Below, in pieces: positions 21,692 through 32,979 of a DNA stretch of 64,000 nt. Position 1 is the stretch's first letter; the number at the start of each line of letters is the position of its first letter. The stretch spans positions 68,907,680-68,971,679 of the forward strand of contig NC_080179.1 of the NCBI RefSeq assembly GCF_950295315.1, written 5' to 3'. The DNA comes from Erinaceus europaeus (lineage: Eukaryota; Chordata; Mammalia; Eulipotyphla; Erinaceidae). The notes beneath the pieces are model-generated. The model was given only the letters and a program-made list of their open reading frames with translations, made no database searches and was not told where the DNA came from. Made by a program: the position numbers and the translations under genes.

Positions 21692-22744
21692 GCCTTAGAT
21701 CTACCTCTGGAGTACGAAAGTTCCCCATTCTTGTAACCCAGCATCCTTAGAAAAATGGTATGCATAGACTTGGCCTTCCTTGTGCCTACTTCTCCCATTA
21801 CTCTGTCCAGAATGGTTTCTAGTCGTAGCTTCTGTGCTTTGTGCTTCGACTACAGCCTTATTCAGAGGGCACCATCGTGCTCAGCACTCAGCACATCCTG
21901 GCTGACATTTTGATCTCTCTGACGCACAGAATTTCTGCTGTTCCTACCAGCTACAAAGAACACAGCTAGCAGTGCACTGCGCCATTGTTCCTCACCCCTC
22001 ACCCCCTTCTTAATTACAGATCACAGGACATCCACAGTGTGGGTCATGAAAGTAACCCCAGAACTCTCAGTGAGATGTGGGGAGCGCATCTGCCTCAACA
22101 CCTCCATACTGCTTGGCAGCACTTTTGCTCCCTCTCTTCTTCAGTCCTCACATTTACGAGTCCTGATCCTAAACTGCCCTCTCTCCCCGTCTGTGTGCTG
22201 AGGAGCTCGTCTGTCATCCTCTGGATCTAGAGCTGCTTTAGGCCTGTGAGCAGAGCCCCCAGCATCTTTATCTGTTTCTCTCTCTTGTCTTCTAGACCCA
22301 GGAAAAAAGTATTCTGCTTCAGCCCTGTTCTACTCCATCTCATTGTTCTGTTTTCTCCCCCGGGATCTGATTCCACGTGTTCTTCCTTTTACATTTCACC
22401 TCAGAAATTTTTCTTGAACTACTAGACATCTCCCTCCACTGGACAAACAGACTCAAGTGGCTGTTAACTAAAAGCAGACATGAAAACCTGAAAGACCAAG
22501 TCGTTAAGGTAACTCTCTCTACCCAACCTCCCCCACACTCCCCACACTAGAATATGACACCATTTCTCTTCACTTAAAAAAAAAAGAAAAGAAAACTTAC
22601 ATCCTTGCCATTTTAATTTTTTTAGCACCTACACTACTGGAATTTTCAAATTTAAATATGTTGCTCAAAATGCTCACCTTTGGTCATTGAGTTCTCTTTC
22701 ACTTTTGACACCTCATCATTTGTAACTCAAATAATCTCATTATA
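21692..22744. other. Unique sequence
   Basis: CT-rich in its second half (22130-22450). No gene or repeat recognised. Confidence 0.4.
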
Positions 22745-22890
22745 TTTTTGTGTGTGTGATAGAGACAGAGAAGACAGAGAGGATGAGAATGACAAAACCA
22801 CAGAACCGAAGCTCCTGTCAGTGAGGCTGCAACTTGGGTTGCAGAAATGACAGAGCAGTACAGTAGCCAAACAGGCCAATTCACTGGCCC
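22745..22890 (-). repeat. SINE-D-like, minus, diverged
   Basis: tagagacagagaagacagag, then gaagctcctgtcagtgaggc and aggccaattcactggccc, in the antisense order of SINE-D. Confidence 0.55.
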
Positions 22891-22905
22891 AACTGCACCC
22901 TAGTT

Positions 22906-23267
22906 ATTATTATTATTATTATTATTATTTTTTCCTCCAGGGTTATTGCTGGGGCTCGGTGCCTGCACCATGAATCCACTGCTCCTAGAGACCATTTTCC
23001 CCCCTTTTGTTGCCCTTGTTGTTTTATCATTGTTGTGGTTATTATTATTGTTGTTGTTGCTGCTATTGTTGGATAGGACAGAGAGAAATGGAGAGAGGAG
23101 GGGAAGACAGAGAGGGGAAGAGAAAGACACCTGCAGACCTGCTTCGCCTCCTGTGAAAGTGACTCCTCTGCAGGTGGGGAGCCAGGGGGCTTGAACCGGG
23201 ATCCTTTCGCAGGTCCTTGCGTTTTGCGCCACATGTGTTTAACCTGCTGCACTACCACCCAACTCCC
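22906..23267 (-). repeat. SINE-A, minus, full-length long form
   Basis: Complete, with (TTA)n tail at 22906-22931, the antisense 3' extension (ccagggttattgctggggct), the body and head gggagttgggtggtagtgca. Perfect 12-bp duplication tgcaccctagtt at 22894-22905 and 23268-23279. Confidence 0.95.
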
Positions 23268-23495
23268 TGCACCCTAGTTCTTAAGCTTCATCCTCTCTTT
23301 CTCTCTCTCTCTATCCCCTCTCTCTTTCTCAATATCATGATTATAGCTTCAGCTTTTATGTCCTTCCAAAATTAAACTTTAAATCCCTGATCATCAATGT
23401 AGGAGGTACTTTTTGGGTAGTAATTTGGTCAGAACTCTGACAAAATAGACACCAGGAAGATGACTTATTCTTCTGCCATTAATAATGCAGAAAGA

Positions 23496-23812
23496 GGGGC
23501 CTGGGTGTGGTGCACTGGGTTAAGCACATATAATACAAAGCACAAGAACCCACACAAGGATCCAGGTTTGAGCCCCAGCTCCCTGCTTGCATGGAGGTTG
23601 CTTCATGAGAGGCAAAGCAAGCCTGTAGGTGTCTTTCTTTTTCTCCTCCTCCTCCTCCTCTCTCTCCCTTTCTCTCCTTCTCCTCTAAATTTCTCTTTTT
23701 CCTGTCCAAGAAAAAAAGGGAAAAAAAGGAAAAGAAGAGATAATCAGGAGCAATGGATTTGCAGTGCTGACACAGCACTAGCAACGACCCTGGAGGAAAA
23801 AAAAAAAAAAAG
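23496..23812 (+). repeat. SINE-A/B intermediate, plus, long form
   Basis: Head gggcctgggtgtggtgcact, B box gtttgagccccagctccct, CT-rich middle with CTC triplets, 3' extension gcaatggatttgcagtgctg and poly-A. Perfect 12-bp duplication aatgcagaaaga at 23484-23495 and 23813-23824. Confidence 0.9.
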
Positions 23813-23824
23813 AATGCAGAAAGA

Positions 23825-24239
23825 AGGTTAGCTTTAGATTTCTGGGAGCCATGGCTATGGACTAAGAGTGAGCTGTAAAGACAACAAGTATTGACAACCA
23901 TGGAATCCACAAAGCTCATTAAACTTCAGCTGGGACATCCACAGACAGTATGGCCTCCAGTGGGTGCTGGTGTGTATGACTGGGGTGAGAGGGGGGCTCA
24001 GGATTGAAGCCAAGCATGCAGCAGTTGGGAGCTCTGGGAACAAACAGAAAACCATTTTGTGTCTGAGCAACAGCAATCAAGGATGCACAGAGTACTGACT
24101 GAGAAAGAGCGGAATGTCTGAGCTTCAACCCATGGCCTCTGAAGTTCGAGTCTGCTGACCTACCACTGTTGCATGTATTTACCTAACTAGTCTGTTCTGC
24201 CCCCCAAACTAAGGCAGACATACAGAAAGTTAATTTGCA
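23825..24239. other. Unique sequence
   Basis: No recognised repeat or gene. Confidence 0.4.
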
Positions 24240-25165
24240 GTAGCTGGCAACTAGTAGCTATTAGGCTGATGGCCAAATTATAAACTGAGCCCTGCTTTTA
24301 GCTTCAAACTTCAGAACATGGTAACTCAAAAAAGATAGAAATGAAATGGAAGGGCTCCAGGAAAACTTTTATAGAAAGGGTCTGTCAGAGAAAGACTATA
24401 GAAAAATCATTATGAGGTCTTTCTAAGGACACACCTGAAAAATCAACAAAATACAAACAGGATCTCTCCAGAAACTCACTAAGCCACAGTCACCAGGTTG
24501 TGGATGCTACTACAACTTGATCTGAACCCCTTGGGCAGATGACCTTACCAATATGTCTGAAACCTCACTTCTCCAAAGCCCTACCCAACTAGAGAAAGAT
24601 AGAAACAGAGGATAGGACTATAGATCAACCTGCCAGCACGCAGGTCCAGCAGAGAAACAATTAAAGAAGCCAGACCTTCTGCACCCCATAAAGAATTCTG
24701 GTCTATGGAAAATCAGGTCCTGGAAAAGGATGACAGAGGACCTAGAGGGGGTTGTATTGTAATGTGGAAAACTGAGAAATGTTATACATGTACAAACTAT
24801 TGTATTTACTGTTGAATATAAAACATTAATCCCCCAGTAAAGAAAGAAATTGGTCTATGCTCCCAGAGGGGAAGATGACTAGAACATTCCAAACTTCGAT
24901 TCCATCAGGGCCCAGAGAGAGAAGGAAAAAAGATGGACACTCAGAAGTACTTAGAAAGAAATGTGACTTAGAAAGGAAGAGTAAGACCATAGGGGGAAAG
25001 GCAAATGTTAATATTCAACATATGTCTGTGATCTGCGATCTTGAGAGAACTGCAGTTTCCAATGGAGGGATAGGGATGTGGAAAATGTTGAATTATATCC
25101 CTGTTATCTTATAATTTTGTAAATCAGTATTAACTGACTAATAAATTTCTTTATAAATTTTTTTA
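24240..25165 (+). repeat. Element X, plus, with nested L1
   Basis: The X 3' region: ctccaggaaaacttttatag, agatagaaacagaggatagg, gagaaacaattaaagaagcc, then after a nested L1 ctcccagaggggaagatgac and a terminal part ending ttaactgactaataaatttc. The last 150 bp differ from the 45-kb copy and resemble the copy at 60671, so X has at least two 3' variants. Confidence 0.7.
24708..24850 (+). mobile_element. L1 3' tip nested in element X
   Basis: Only the last 143 bp of the L1 3' UTR: ggatgacagaggacctagag, ttgtattgtaatgtggaaaa, catgtacaaactattgtatt, then cccagtaaagaaagaaat. Duplication tggtctatg at 24699-24707 and 24851-24859. Confidence 0.85.
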
Positions 25166-25179
25166 GAAAGAGTCCAAGC

Positions 25180-26000
25180 ACAGTTTTAAGAAGTATACTC
25201 AAGAGTTGAAAGAATATTTTATTATGGGGTTAGGAAACACAAAAGAAGAACTCCAAACAAAGTTCTCCAAAACAGTTAGGAAACATGAAAGAAGAGCTCC
25301 AATCAGAATTCACTAAGCAACTAGGAGGCATGAAAGGAAAACTTCAAATAGAATTGCAGATTGTGAAAGACACTCTGAGTGTAGTACAAGTCAAGTAGAC
25401 TCACTCAGGCAGAGGAAAGAATAGAAGATTCAATTAACCCATTCTTTCAATTTGAATATGATTTAGCAGAAAGGTCTAGAAAGAATGTAGCAACCCTCAG
25501 TGAAATAGTACACTTCGTTAACAGGTCAAATGTAAGAGTGGTAGGAATTCCTCAAGAAGAGAACATGGTGAAGGGAAGAGAGGCTATATTCAGAGAAATC
25601 ATAGCTGAGAATTTCCCTCACCTCGGCAATCCTCAGAACATAAACTTCCTGGAAGCAGAGGATACACCCAACTACTTAAATATAAAATGATCAAGATCAA
25701 GACATACTATAGTAAAACTAGTTGAACTCAAGGACAAGCAAAGACTTGAAGGCTGCTAGGGAAAAGAAAGAAGTGACATACAAAGATAAAGTTATCAGGC
25801 TCATATTTATCTTCACAACCCCTAGAGGCAAGCAGAGAGAGGAATGACATATTTAAAATACTAAAATAAAGAACTTTCAGTTACTTATACTCTACCCTAC
25901 AAAGTTGTCCTTTAAATATGAGGTTGGAAATAAAGGGCTTTTCAAATGCTCAAAAGCTAAAGGAATTTGCCACCACCAGTCCATTGAATGCCTCTGCAAC
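25180..26000 (+). pseudogene. L1 ORF1 remnant
   Basis: The nucleotide text follows L1 ORF1: repeated aggaaacacaaaagaagaa / aggaaacatgaaagaagag units of the coiled coil, gtaggaattcctcaagaaga of the RRM region, gagaatttccctcacctcg, then the C-terminal part gaggcaagcagagagaggaa, cctttaaatatgaggttgga and ggaatttgccaccaccagt. In a working element this protein binds L1 RNA as a trimer. Stops such as the one at 25688 and frameshifts break the frame many times, so no ORF longer than about 60 codons survives on this strand. Confidence 0.75.
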
Positions 26001-26215
26001 CTGGTGACTGTGGCTTAGTGAGTTTCTGGAGAGATCCTGGTTGTTTTTTGTTTTGTTTTCAGGTGTGTGCTTGAACTCTTGGATAAACTTCATAATGGAA
26101 TTGCTAAAAGGGGTATTGTGGGAAAAGAAGAAGCAAAGTATTACACATTCTAAGTGAGGTGAATAGCAGTAGAACAGAACTAAGAACACAACAGAAATAA
26201 GAAAGAACAACAAAA

Positions 26216-26640
26216 TTGGAAGGAGGGGAATTCATGAATAGAGCATTGCTGTCAAATAATAGTCAAAGATTTATCTGGAACCAAAAAATCCTCAGTATTG
26301 CCAAAGCAGTCTTAAGAAAGAGGAACAAGACCAGAGGCATTACATTACTTGACCTCAAGCTATACTACAGAGCTATTGTAATAAAAGCTACACAGTAGTG
26401 AAATAAAAATAGATACACAGACCAGTGTAATAAAGGAAAACTTAATAGAGTAGGGCAGGGAGAGAGAACAGATAGTAAGCACAGACTAGACATGGTGCAC
26501 TGCACCAAAGCAAAGGGCTTGCTAGGGAGAGGCTTGGAGGGCAGAGGAAGAGAAAGCATTGGGGCCGTGGGAATTGTACGCATATGTAATGAATCCATCG
26601 TAAAGCGTTAGCCCCTCAATAATAAAAAATACCATTTAGG
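26216..26640 (+). pseudogene. Displaced L1 ORF2 piece plus 3' end
   Basis: agatttatctggaaccaaaa, ccaaagcagtcttaagaaag and cattacttgacctcaagcta match the ORF2 section that normally lies after the RT. The same section occurs again downstream at 27690-27850. At about 26400 it jumps to an unrelated 3' end with gtgggaattgtacgcatatg and ctcaataataaaaaatacc. It may be a separate, earlier- or later-nested L1 insertion. No TSD could be fixed. Confidence 0.6.
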
Positions 26641-26763
26641 GGAAAAAAAAACTATGAAAAATCATATGACCAATCGATTGATGCAGTAAAGTAGTTTGAT
26701 AAGGTCCAACACCCATTTATAATAAAGACGCTCAAGAAATAGGGAGGAAAATTTCTCAACATA

Positions 26764-27057
26764 ATGAAGTCAATCTATGACAAACCCCTAGCTAATATTA
26801 TACTCAGCTGGGGGAAATTGAAAGCTTTTCCACTAAAATCAGGAACTAGGCAAGGATGTCCACTCTCATCACTTCTATTCAACATAGTCCTAGAAGTCCT
26901 TGACATTGCAATTGGGCAAGAAAGAGATATCAAAGGAATTAAAATTAGAAAGGATGAATTTAAATTATTGTTATTTGCAAATGATAAGCTGTTATACCTA
27001 GAGGACCTCAAAAACTCTTACCATATTGTCAATAAATTCAGTAAAGTAGCAGGTTAT
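26764..27057 (+). pseudogene. L1 ORF2 reverse transcriptase remnant
   Basis: An open stretch of about 98 codons encodes the central palm region of the L1 reverse transcriptase. Visible landmarks are [21 protein letters not shown] (RT motif with the conserved QGCPLS) and, about 50 residues on, [11 protein letters not shown] in place of the usual FADD catalytic motif. The first catalytic aspartate position is therefore Asn here. The frame is cut at 27058 by a SINE and resumes at 27355. It is inactive. The RT remnant is clear from the two motifs and their spacing. Confidence 0.9.
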
Positions 27058-27069
27058 AAAATCATTACT

Positions 27070-27342
27070 GGGAGTCAGGCGGTAGCATAGCGGGTTAAGC
27101 GCACGTGGCGCAAAGCACAAGTACCGGCGTAAGGATCCTGGTTCAAGCCCCCAGATCCCCACCTGCAGGGGTGTCGCTTCACAGGTGGTGAAGCAGGTCT
27201 GCAGGTGTCTGTCTTTCTCTCCCCCTCTCTGTCTTCCCCGCCTCTCTCCATTTCTCTCTGTCCTATCCAACTACAATGACATCAATAACAATAATAACTA
27301 CAACAATAAAAAAGGGCAACAAAAAGGGAAAATAAATACTAA
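27070..27342 (+). repeat. SINE-A, plus, nested in L1 RT
   Basis: Complete short form with head gggagtcaggcggtagcata. Perfect 12-bp duplication aaaatcattact at 27058-27069 and 27343-27354, splitting the L1 ORF2. Confidence 0.96.
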
Positions 27343-27354
27343 AAAATCATTACT

Positions 27355-28720
27355 CATTAATCTGTGGTATTTATTTATATGCATAATGGGCTAGAGGAAA
27401 GGGAACTAAAGGAAGCAATCCCATTTACAAATGAATCTAAAAGGATGACATATCTAGGAATAAATTGAAGAAAGGAAGTGAAGGACCCTTTCAATGAAAA
27501 CTGTAAAACATTGTGAAAAGAAATAGCACATGACACATAGAAATGGAAGAACATCCTTTGTTTATGTATTGGAAGAGTAAATACCATTAAAATGGGAATC
27601 CTGGCAGAAGCAATCTATAGATTCAATGTAATCCCTATTAAAGTCTCAATATCATATTGAGAAATTGAAAAACTTATCCAGAAATTCATATGGAAATATA
27701 AAAAAAATGTGAATAGCTGGAGCACTCTTAAGGAAGAACGGCGCCATCACAATTCCTTACTTCAGTTTATATTACAAAGCAACAGTAGTTAATATGTGGT
27801 ATTGGAACAAAAATGGACATATAGACCAATAGAATAGGATAGAAAGCCTAGAAGTAATCTCACACATGTATAGACACCTTATGTATGATAAAGGGGCCAA
27901 AAGTACCCAACGGGGAAGAGAAAGTCTCTTTAACAAATGGTGTTGGGTGAATTGGACAGCCGCATGTAGAATAATGAAACTAGACCACCACCTAACACCA
28001 TGCATCAAAATTAACTCACAATAATCAAAGGTCTGGATACTAGGCCTAAAATTATAAAATACATAGAAGATACATCTGTGAAATATTTTAGGACCTTAAC
28101 ATTAAAGACATATTTGGAGACTCCCCTCAAAGGGCATGGGAAACAAAAAGAATGAACAAATGGTACTATATCAAACTGAAAAGCTTCTACACATTGAAAG
28201 AAAAAAATCATAAGGATAAACAGGAAACCTAGCAAATGGAAAAAGATATTTTCACACTACACTTCAGAAAAACAGTTGATACCAAACATCTATAAAGATC
28301 TCATACAGCTCAACAAGAAGCAAAAGAACAGCCCAATAAAAAAGTAGGCGGAAGATATGAGTAGATGATTCTCTAAAGAAGAGATACAGATAGCCCACAG
28401 ACATATGGAAATGCTCCAATTCACTCATCATCAGAGAAATTAAAATCAAGAAATACTTTGTGATCCAGCAATTCCACTCATAGCATTTACCCAAAAGGTA
28501 TCATACCGTTAATTCGAAAGGATATATGCACCCCATGTTCATAATGGCTTTATTCACAATAGCAAAAACTTGGAAACAACCAAAAATGTCCTTCAAGATG
28601 ACTGGATAAAAAAGTTATGGGGCATATAGTCAATGGAGGATTACTCAGCAATAAAAAGATGCTATTATGTCTTCTGGGATAAAGTGGATGGAACCGGAGA
28701 AGATTATGCTTAGTGAATCA
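27355..28720 (+). pseudogene. L1 ORF2 C-terminal remnant
   Basis: Nucleotide text follows ORF2 after the RT: gaggaaagggaactaaagga, aggaataaattgaagaaagg, ggaaatataaaaaaaatgtg, ggggccaaaagtacccaac, gaatgaacaaatggtactat, ttattcacaatagcaaaaac, ggattactcagcaataaaaa. Numerous stops and a deletion near 28458 (from the -cagagaaattaaaatcaag- block straight to a late section) make it non-coding. The (AC)n run at 28898-28929 lies in its 3' UTR. Confidence 0.85.
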
Positions 28721-28896
28721 AATAAAGATGTAAATGGCAACTAAGGAATAGTTTAACTCATATGTAGAAGATAGAGAATTGAACATGTGAATATGAAAAA
28801 AAAAGTCAACCTCTATCTAAGACTATGGGAGATCTATAGTAGTTATCTGTGGGTGTGGGGATAAGAACACAGACCATTGGTGATGTGAATGGTGAG

Positions 28897-28897
<1 letters not shown>

Positions 28898-28929
<32 letters not shown>
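28898..28929. repeat. (AC)n microsatellite in L1 3' UTR
   Basis: About 16 AC units just before cactcaataaaaatt. Confidence 0.95.
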
Positions 28930-28931
<2 letters not shown>

Positions 28932-29125
28932 ACTCTAAACCACTCAATAAAAATTAAATAAAAGGAAGAGGGAAAGAAAGGAAAAAGAAAGAAACAAATT
29001 GAGGCTTTAAATATGTAAATAAAAAGGGTCTACATCAAGATTTAATGAAACTATCAAGAGTCCATAAGCAGCTGAGGAGATAGCATAAAGCAAAACAAAA
29101 ACATAACATCATTAGAATTTTATTT

Positions 29126-29336
29126 TTTTAAGTTTGTTTTTTTAAAAAATCTTTATTTATCGGATAGAAAGAGCCAGAATAGGGAAGATAGGGAGAGAGA
29201 AAGAGGGATGCCTGCAACACTGCTTCACCACTCACAAATCTTTCCCCTTGTAGTTGGGAGCAGGGGCCTCAAACCAGGGTCCTTGTGCATTGTAATGTGC
29301 ACTCAACCAGGTGTGCCACCATCCGGCCCGGTCCCA
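29126..29336 (-). repeat. SINE-B, minus strand
   Basis: Head accgggccggatggtggcac and body ctacaaggggaaagattt on the minus strand. Duplication ttagaattttattt at 29112-29125 and ctagtattttattt at 29337-29350. Confidence 0.9.
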
Positions 29337-29350
29337 CTAGTATTTTATTT

Positions 29351-30606
29351 CATTACATAACCTCATCATCATTTACCAAGAATCCAAAACCTTTCTATTA
29401 CTACTATAACTCCTACATGTCCTGCTCATAATTCATACCTGTGCAAATAAATTTATTAAAGACATATTCTTCAAATGCTGGCCCTGACTAAAGACTTTAA
29501 TAGTAGTTTTTGATTTCTGAATTAAAACTAAGCAGAGTCTTGTTTTGGGGATCCAAGGTATGTCATATGTTTTTAGAGTCAGTCTTCTGAAATAAAACTC
29601 TGTAAATTTTTCTGCTACAGATAAAACTGACAAGTCATGGTTCCATGAATATGCTTTGGGAGTTCTTATCTGCATTTCAAAAAAGCTGACATACAGAAAT
29701 GTTAGATAAAGCTTATTTTGAAAACAAATAGCTTTGCATTTGAATTCATGAGTCCAGAGATGATATTTACCCATGAACTGACTTTCTATGTCAGGAGAGA
29801 AATGTTCAGTGAGGAGGTATAGACTGACTATTAGTTTAAGTTGTTTGCTTTGATCATAACCTTTTTTTAAATATACTTCCTTACAATGAAGTGTAGGTTT
29901 CTTAGCGATATGGCACTTTCTTCGTATCCTAAAGCATAAAGGGCACACAATAAATATTCTTCCTGTATTTGTTGAAAGGACACAGGGACAGTTTAAAAAA
30001 TGAACACTGCATATATTATCCTTTGAGACAACATATCTATTATTTGTCATGCAAGTTCGGTTTCTCATTTCCAAATGAAAGCTCTATGGTAAACATCTGA
30101 AAGCTTAGACAAATGAAAATTAAGCTGCTCCCAAATATATCTGGAGATTACAAGGCATTTTGTGATGCTTTTCCTGATTTATCCCCCAGTTTAATTTTCA
30201 TCTGGAAAACAACATCCCATGGACAGCTCAAGGAAGTTATAGATGCCAGCTGGGGGGGGGGGGGTTGCCATTTATAGCATGAACCAATAAACTTTTCCAC
30301 ACGATTTCTAGGACTATTTGAAGCTAGTGGTAGCTTTAATAATGGTGCACATTATCTATGCCAAACGATGCAAGCTAAGGAAGGAAACGTTTATCTCTTG
30401 CAAGTGACCAGAGAAGCTGTGCCAAATCATTTCAACTTGTCTCTTTTCTCTTAGCATTTTTTTGGAAAGAGCATGTCTTCATAAGGAGCCTCATGTGTGA
30501 TCAAAGAAACCTTTATCAACTGACAGAGGGGCTACATGGTCACAATTAGGGATTGGGGGATACTGAAAGTTGATGTAGTTTTTGAGAAACATCCAGAATG
30601 TGTATT
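29351..30606. other. Unique sequence holding a 213-codon ORF
   Basis: Largely repeat-free. A short segment near 29930-29990 (ggcacacaataaatattct) is reminiscent of an old repeat tail. A run of 13 G occurs at 30252-30264. Confidence 0.45.
29433..30074 (-). CDS. 213-codon ORF of unknown status
   Basis: The longest frame in the window that is not low-complexity or repeat-derived. It starts with an ATG in a moderate context (G at -3, A at +4) and encodes a basic, cysteine-containing product (CSVHFLNCPC, VCPLCFRIRRKCH near residues 22-55). I recognise no domain, signal peptide or membrane segment. A frame this long is unlikely by chance at this base composition (my rough estimate is about one per hundred such windows), but nothing else supports translation: no flanking splice pattern, no poly-A tail, and part of it overlaps text that looks like an old repeat end. 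I regard it as probably fortuitous, or a relic. Confidence 0.15.
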   Translation of the reverse strand: MEMRNRTCMTNNRYVVSKDNICSVHFLNCPCVLSTNTGRIFIVCPLCFRIRRKCHIAKKPTLHCKEVYLKKGYDQSKQLKLIVSLYLLTEHFSPDIESQFMGKYHLWTHEFKCKAICFQNKLYLTFLYVSFFEMQIRTPKAYSWNHDLSVLSVAEKFTEFYFRRLTLKTYDIPWIPKTRLCLVLIQKSKTTIKVFSQGQHLKNMSLINLFAQV

Positions 30607-30621
30607 AAGAAATGGTCAATG

Positions 30622-30890
30622 GGGAGTCGGGCAGTAGAGTGGCAGGTTAAGCTCAGGTGGTGCAATGCACAAGGATCGGCATAAGGATCCCAGTTCAACC
30701 CCCCGGCTCCCCACTTGCAGGGGAGTCAATTCACAGGCGGTGAAGCAGGTCTGCAGGTGTCTATCTTTCTCTCCCCCTCTCTGTCTTCCCCTCCTCTCTC
30801 CATTTCTCTCTGTCCTATCCAACAATAGTAACTACACCAGTAAAGAAACAAGGACAACAAAAGGGAATAAATAAAAAAGAGTATTAAAAA
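30622..30890 (+). repeat. SINE-A, plus, short form
   Basis: Head ggggagtcgggcagtagagt, tRNA-like section slightly diverged, tail gaataaataaaaaaga. Duplication aagaaatggtcaatg at 30607-30621 and aagatatggtcaatg at 30891-30905. Confidence 0.95.
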
Positions 30891-31138
30891 AAGATATGGT
30901 CAATGCAAAATGTGCAGCTTCTGAAGTTGATTTACATATGCAATGCAAAGATGTGTGTGTGGCCTGCCACCGGGCAATTATAACCCTGTATTATACGATT
31001 TCCTATTTCTTCCTCATGAGACTCCTGGGTGCATGCGAGCTCTTTCTCACTCTCTTTTTCGTTCTCTCACTGCATGTATGTATATGATATGCTTATCTAT
31101 ATGTGAAATGGAAATTCAAATATTGAAGTGAATTTTTT

Positions 31139-31416
31139 TTAAAAATTATTTTTATTTTCCTTTTTTGTTGCCCTTGTTTTTAATGTTGTTGTAGTTATTA
31201 CTTTTGTCGTCGTTGTGAGATAGGACAGAGAGAAATGAAGAGAGAAGGGGAAGACAGAGAGGGGGAGAGAAAGATAGACAGCTGCAGACCTGCTTCACTG
31301 CCTGTGAAGTAACTCCCCTGTAGGTGGGGAGCCCGGGGCTCGAACCGAAATCCTTACCCCGGTCCTTGTGCTTTGCACCACATGCACTTAGCCCGCTGCA
31401 CTACTGCCCAATTCCC
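31139..31416 (-). repeat. SINE-A, minus, short form
   Basis: Minus-strand head gggaattgggcagtagtgca, B box ttcgagccccgggctcccc. Flanked by gtgaattttttt and aggaattttttt. Confidence 0.93.
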
Positions 31417-31519
31417 GAGGAATTTTTTTAGAGAAAATTCTGTTTGGTAAAAACTGAAAAAGGTCAACATAGCCTTTAGTAATGTTCTTGATTGACAAGC
31501 AGTATGAAACTTCAGCCAG

Positions 31520-31750
31520 TGTGGGGGGAGGGGGCACATCCAGTTGAACGCACATGTTACAATGCACAAAGACCTGAGTTCAAGCCTCCAGTCCCCATCT
31601 GCAGGGGGAAAGCTTCACAAGTAGTGAAGCAGGGCTGCTGGTGTCTTTCTGTCTCTCACCCTCTCTATCTCTTCTTTCCCTCTTGAGTTCTGGACGTCTC
31701 TATCCCATAAATAAAGATAATAATAAAACAATTAAAAAAGAATTAAAAAA
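31520..31750 (+). repeat. SINE-B, plus strand
   Basis: gcacatccagttgaacgcac, gagttcaagcctccagtccc, gggggaaagcttcacaagta, tail ataaataaagataataataa. Confidence 0.85.
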
Positions 31751-32665
31751 TAATCAGCATGATTTTCTGTTAGAATAACCAGGAAGCACATTATAGGGGT
31801 GTGCTCAGTGCCATATATGGCTTAGAGCTACATAATCAGATATCAAAAATGTGACTACATTTTTCTTAGAGTCCACAACAAATGTTCTTTACTCTTATCC
31901 AGCCTTCAACTTTTAACATATTCCTGACAAACTGGAAATACTTTTGTAATTATTTTCTTGGTCAAATTATCCTTTACTCAGCTTCATAAGTTGACCTCCA
32001 TCCCAAGGAACATGGGAGCAAGTAGACCTCTTTAGATAGATTTGTTTTGTGGCCTGTTGGACACCCTTACTCCCAGATTACACATGCAACCTCTTTCATT
32101 CTAAGACTGGAATTTATTTGTACTTGCTTTTCTTTTCTTTGATTCTCTGTCAGAGTGCTCATGTCCTACCCTTTACCTTTGACCCTTTACCATTCCTGCT
32201 CTCTGCTCTGTTTCTTCTGTTTTCAGCTGCACTTCTAGATGTTTGGGAGTTAATGTGACTTCTTAAAGTATTCCCGGCACAGAGCCTCCAGGAAAGTGCT
32301 ATATATGTCATGCAAATAATGAAACAGAATCATTCTTCTCTACACATTTTTTCCACTTTCTGGTAATAAGCTATTCCATAATGTACTTAATGATCAATTG
32401 GCAGCCTGCTGGGCTGAATGTACTGCTCTAAGTGCCTCGTGAACACCCTGGAAGTGTTTCAGGTATGGCAACGAGTGAAAACCAATAATACTTGTCATCT
32501 CTGATCCACTTGAGAATTCATGTTCTGAGAAATTCCAATAGAAAAAAAATCTAATTTCCCATCCACAAGGGCATTTGATTTGCATTCAGAGAGGGATGCT
32601 CTTTTGGTCTGGATGCTCAGGGAGAAAATTCAGAGCTCAGGACATCTTTCACGTTCTTAATTTTT
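31751..32665. other. Unique sequence
   Basis: No recognised repeat or gene. Confidence 0.45.
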
Positions 32666-32681
32666 GTTCATTCCCTTTTAA

Positions 32682-32963
32682 AAAAATATTTATTTACTTA
32701 TTCCCTTTTGCTGCCCTTGCTTTATTTTTGTAGTTATGATTGCTGTTATTGATGTTGTCGGTGCTGGATAGGACAGAGAGAAATGGAGAGAGAAGGGGAA
32801 GATAGAGAGGGGGAGAGAAAGACAGACACCTTCGGACCTGCTTCACCACTTGTGAAGAGACTCCCCAGCAGGTGGGGAGCTGGGCGCTCCAACAGAGATC
32901 CTTCCGCTGGTCCTTGTGCTTTGCGCCACTTGCGCTTAACCCAGTGCGCTACGGCCCGACCCG
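32682..32963 (-). repeat. SINE-A, minus, short form
   Basis: Head gggtcgggccgtagcgcact on the minus strand. Perfect 16-bp duplication gttcattcccttttaa at 32666-32681 and 32964-32979, among the best preserved in the window. Confidence 0.97.
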
Positions 32964-32979
32964 GTTCATTCCCTTTTAA

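Larger units (their letters stand above)
25166..28970 (+). mobile_element. Decayed L1 mosaic with ORF1 and ORF2 parts
   Basis: About 3.8 kb, plus strand. 25180-26000 corresponds to ORF1 (coiled-coil-like repeats, then the RNA-binding and C-terminal region). 26216-26400 matches a late part of ORF2 and is followed by a separate 3' end closing at ctcaataataaaaaatacc near 26630. 26640-27057 and 27355-28700 then run through the reverse transcriptase and C-terminal ORF2, ending in a 3' UTR with an (AC)n run. The endonuclease part is missing. The out-of-order ORF2 piece implies nested insertion or rearrangement. Confidence 0.8.

Noticed and set aside
22881..23258. Frames of 110-125 codons on the minus strand
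   Set aside because: Entirely within the SINE-A at 22906-23267. The same peptides (for example CRCLSLPL) recur in nearly every SINE-A copy.
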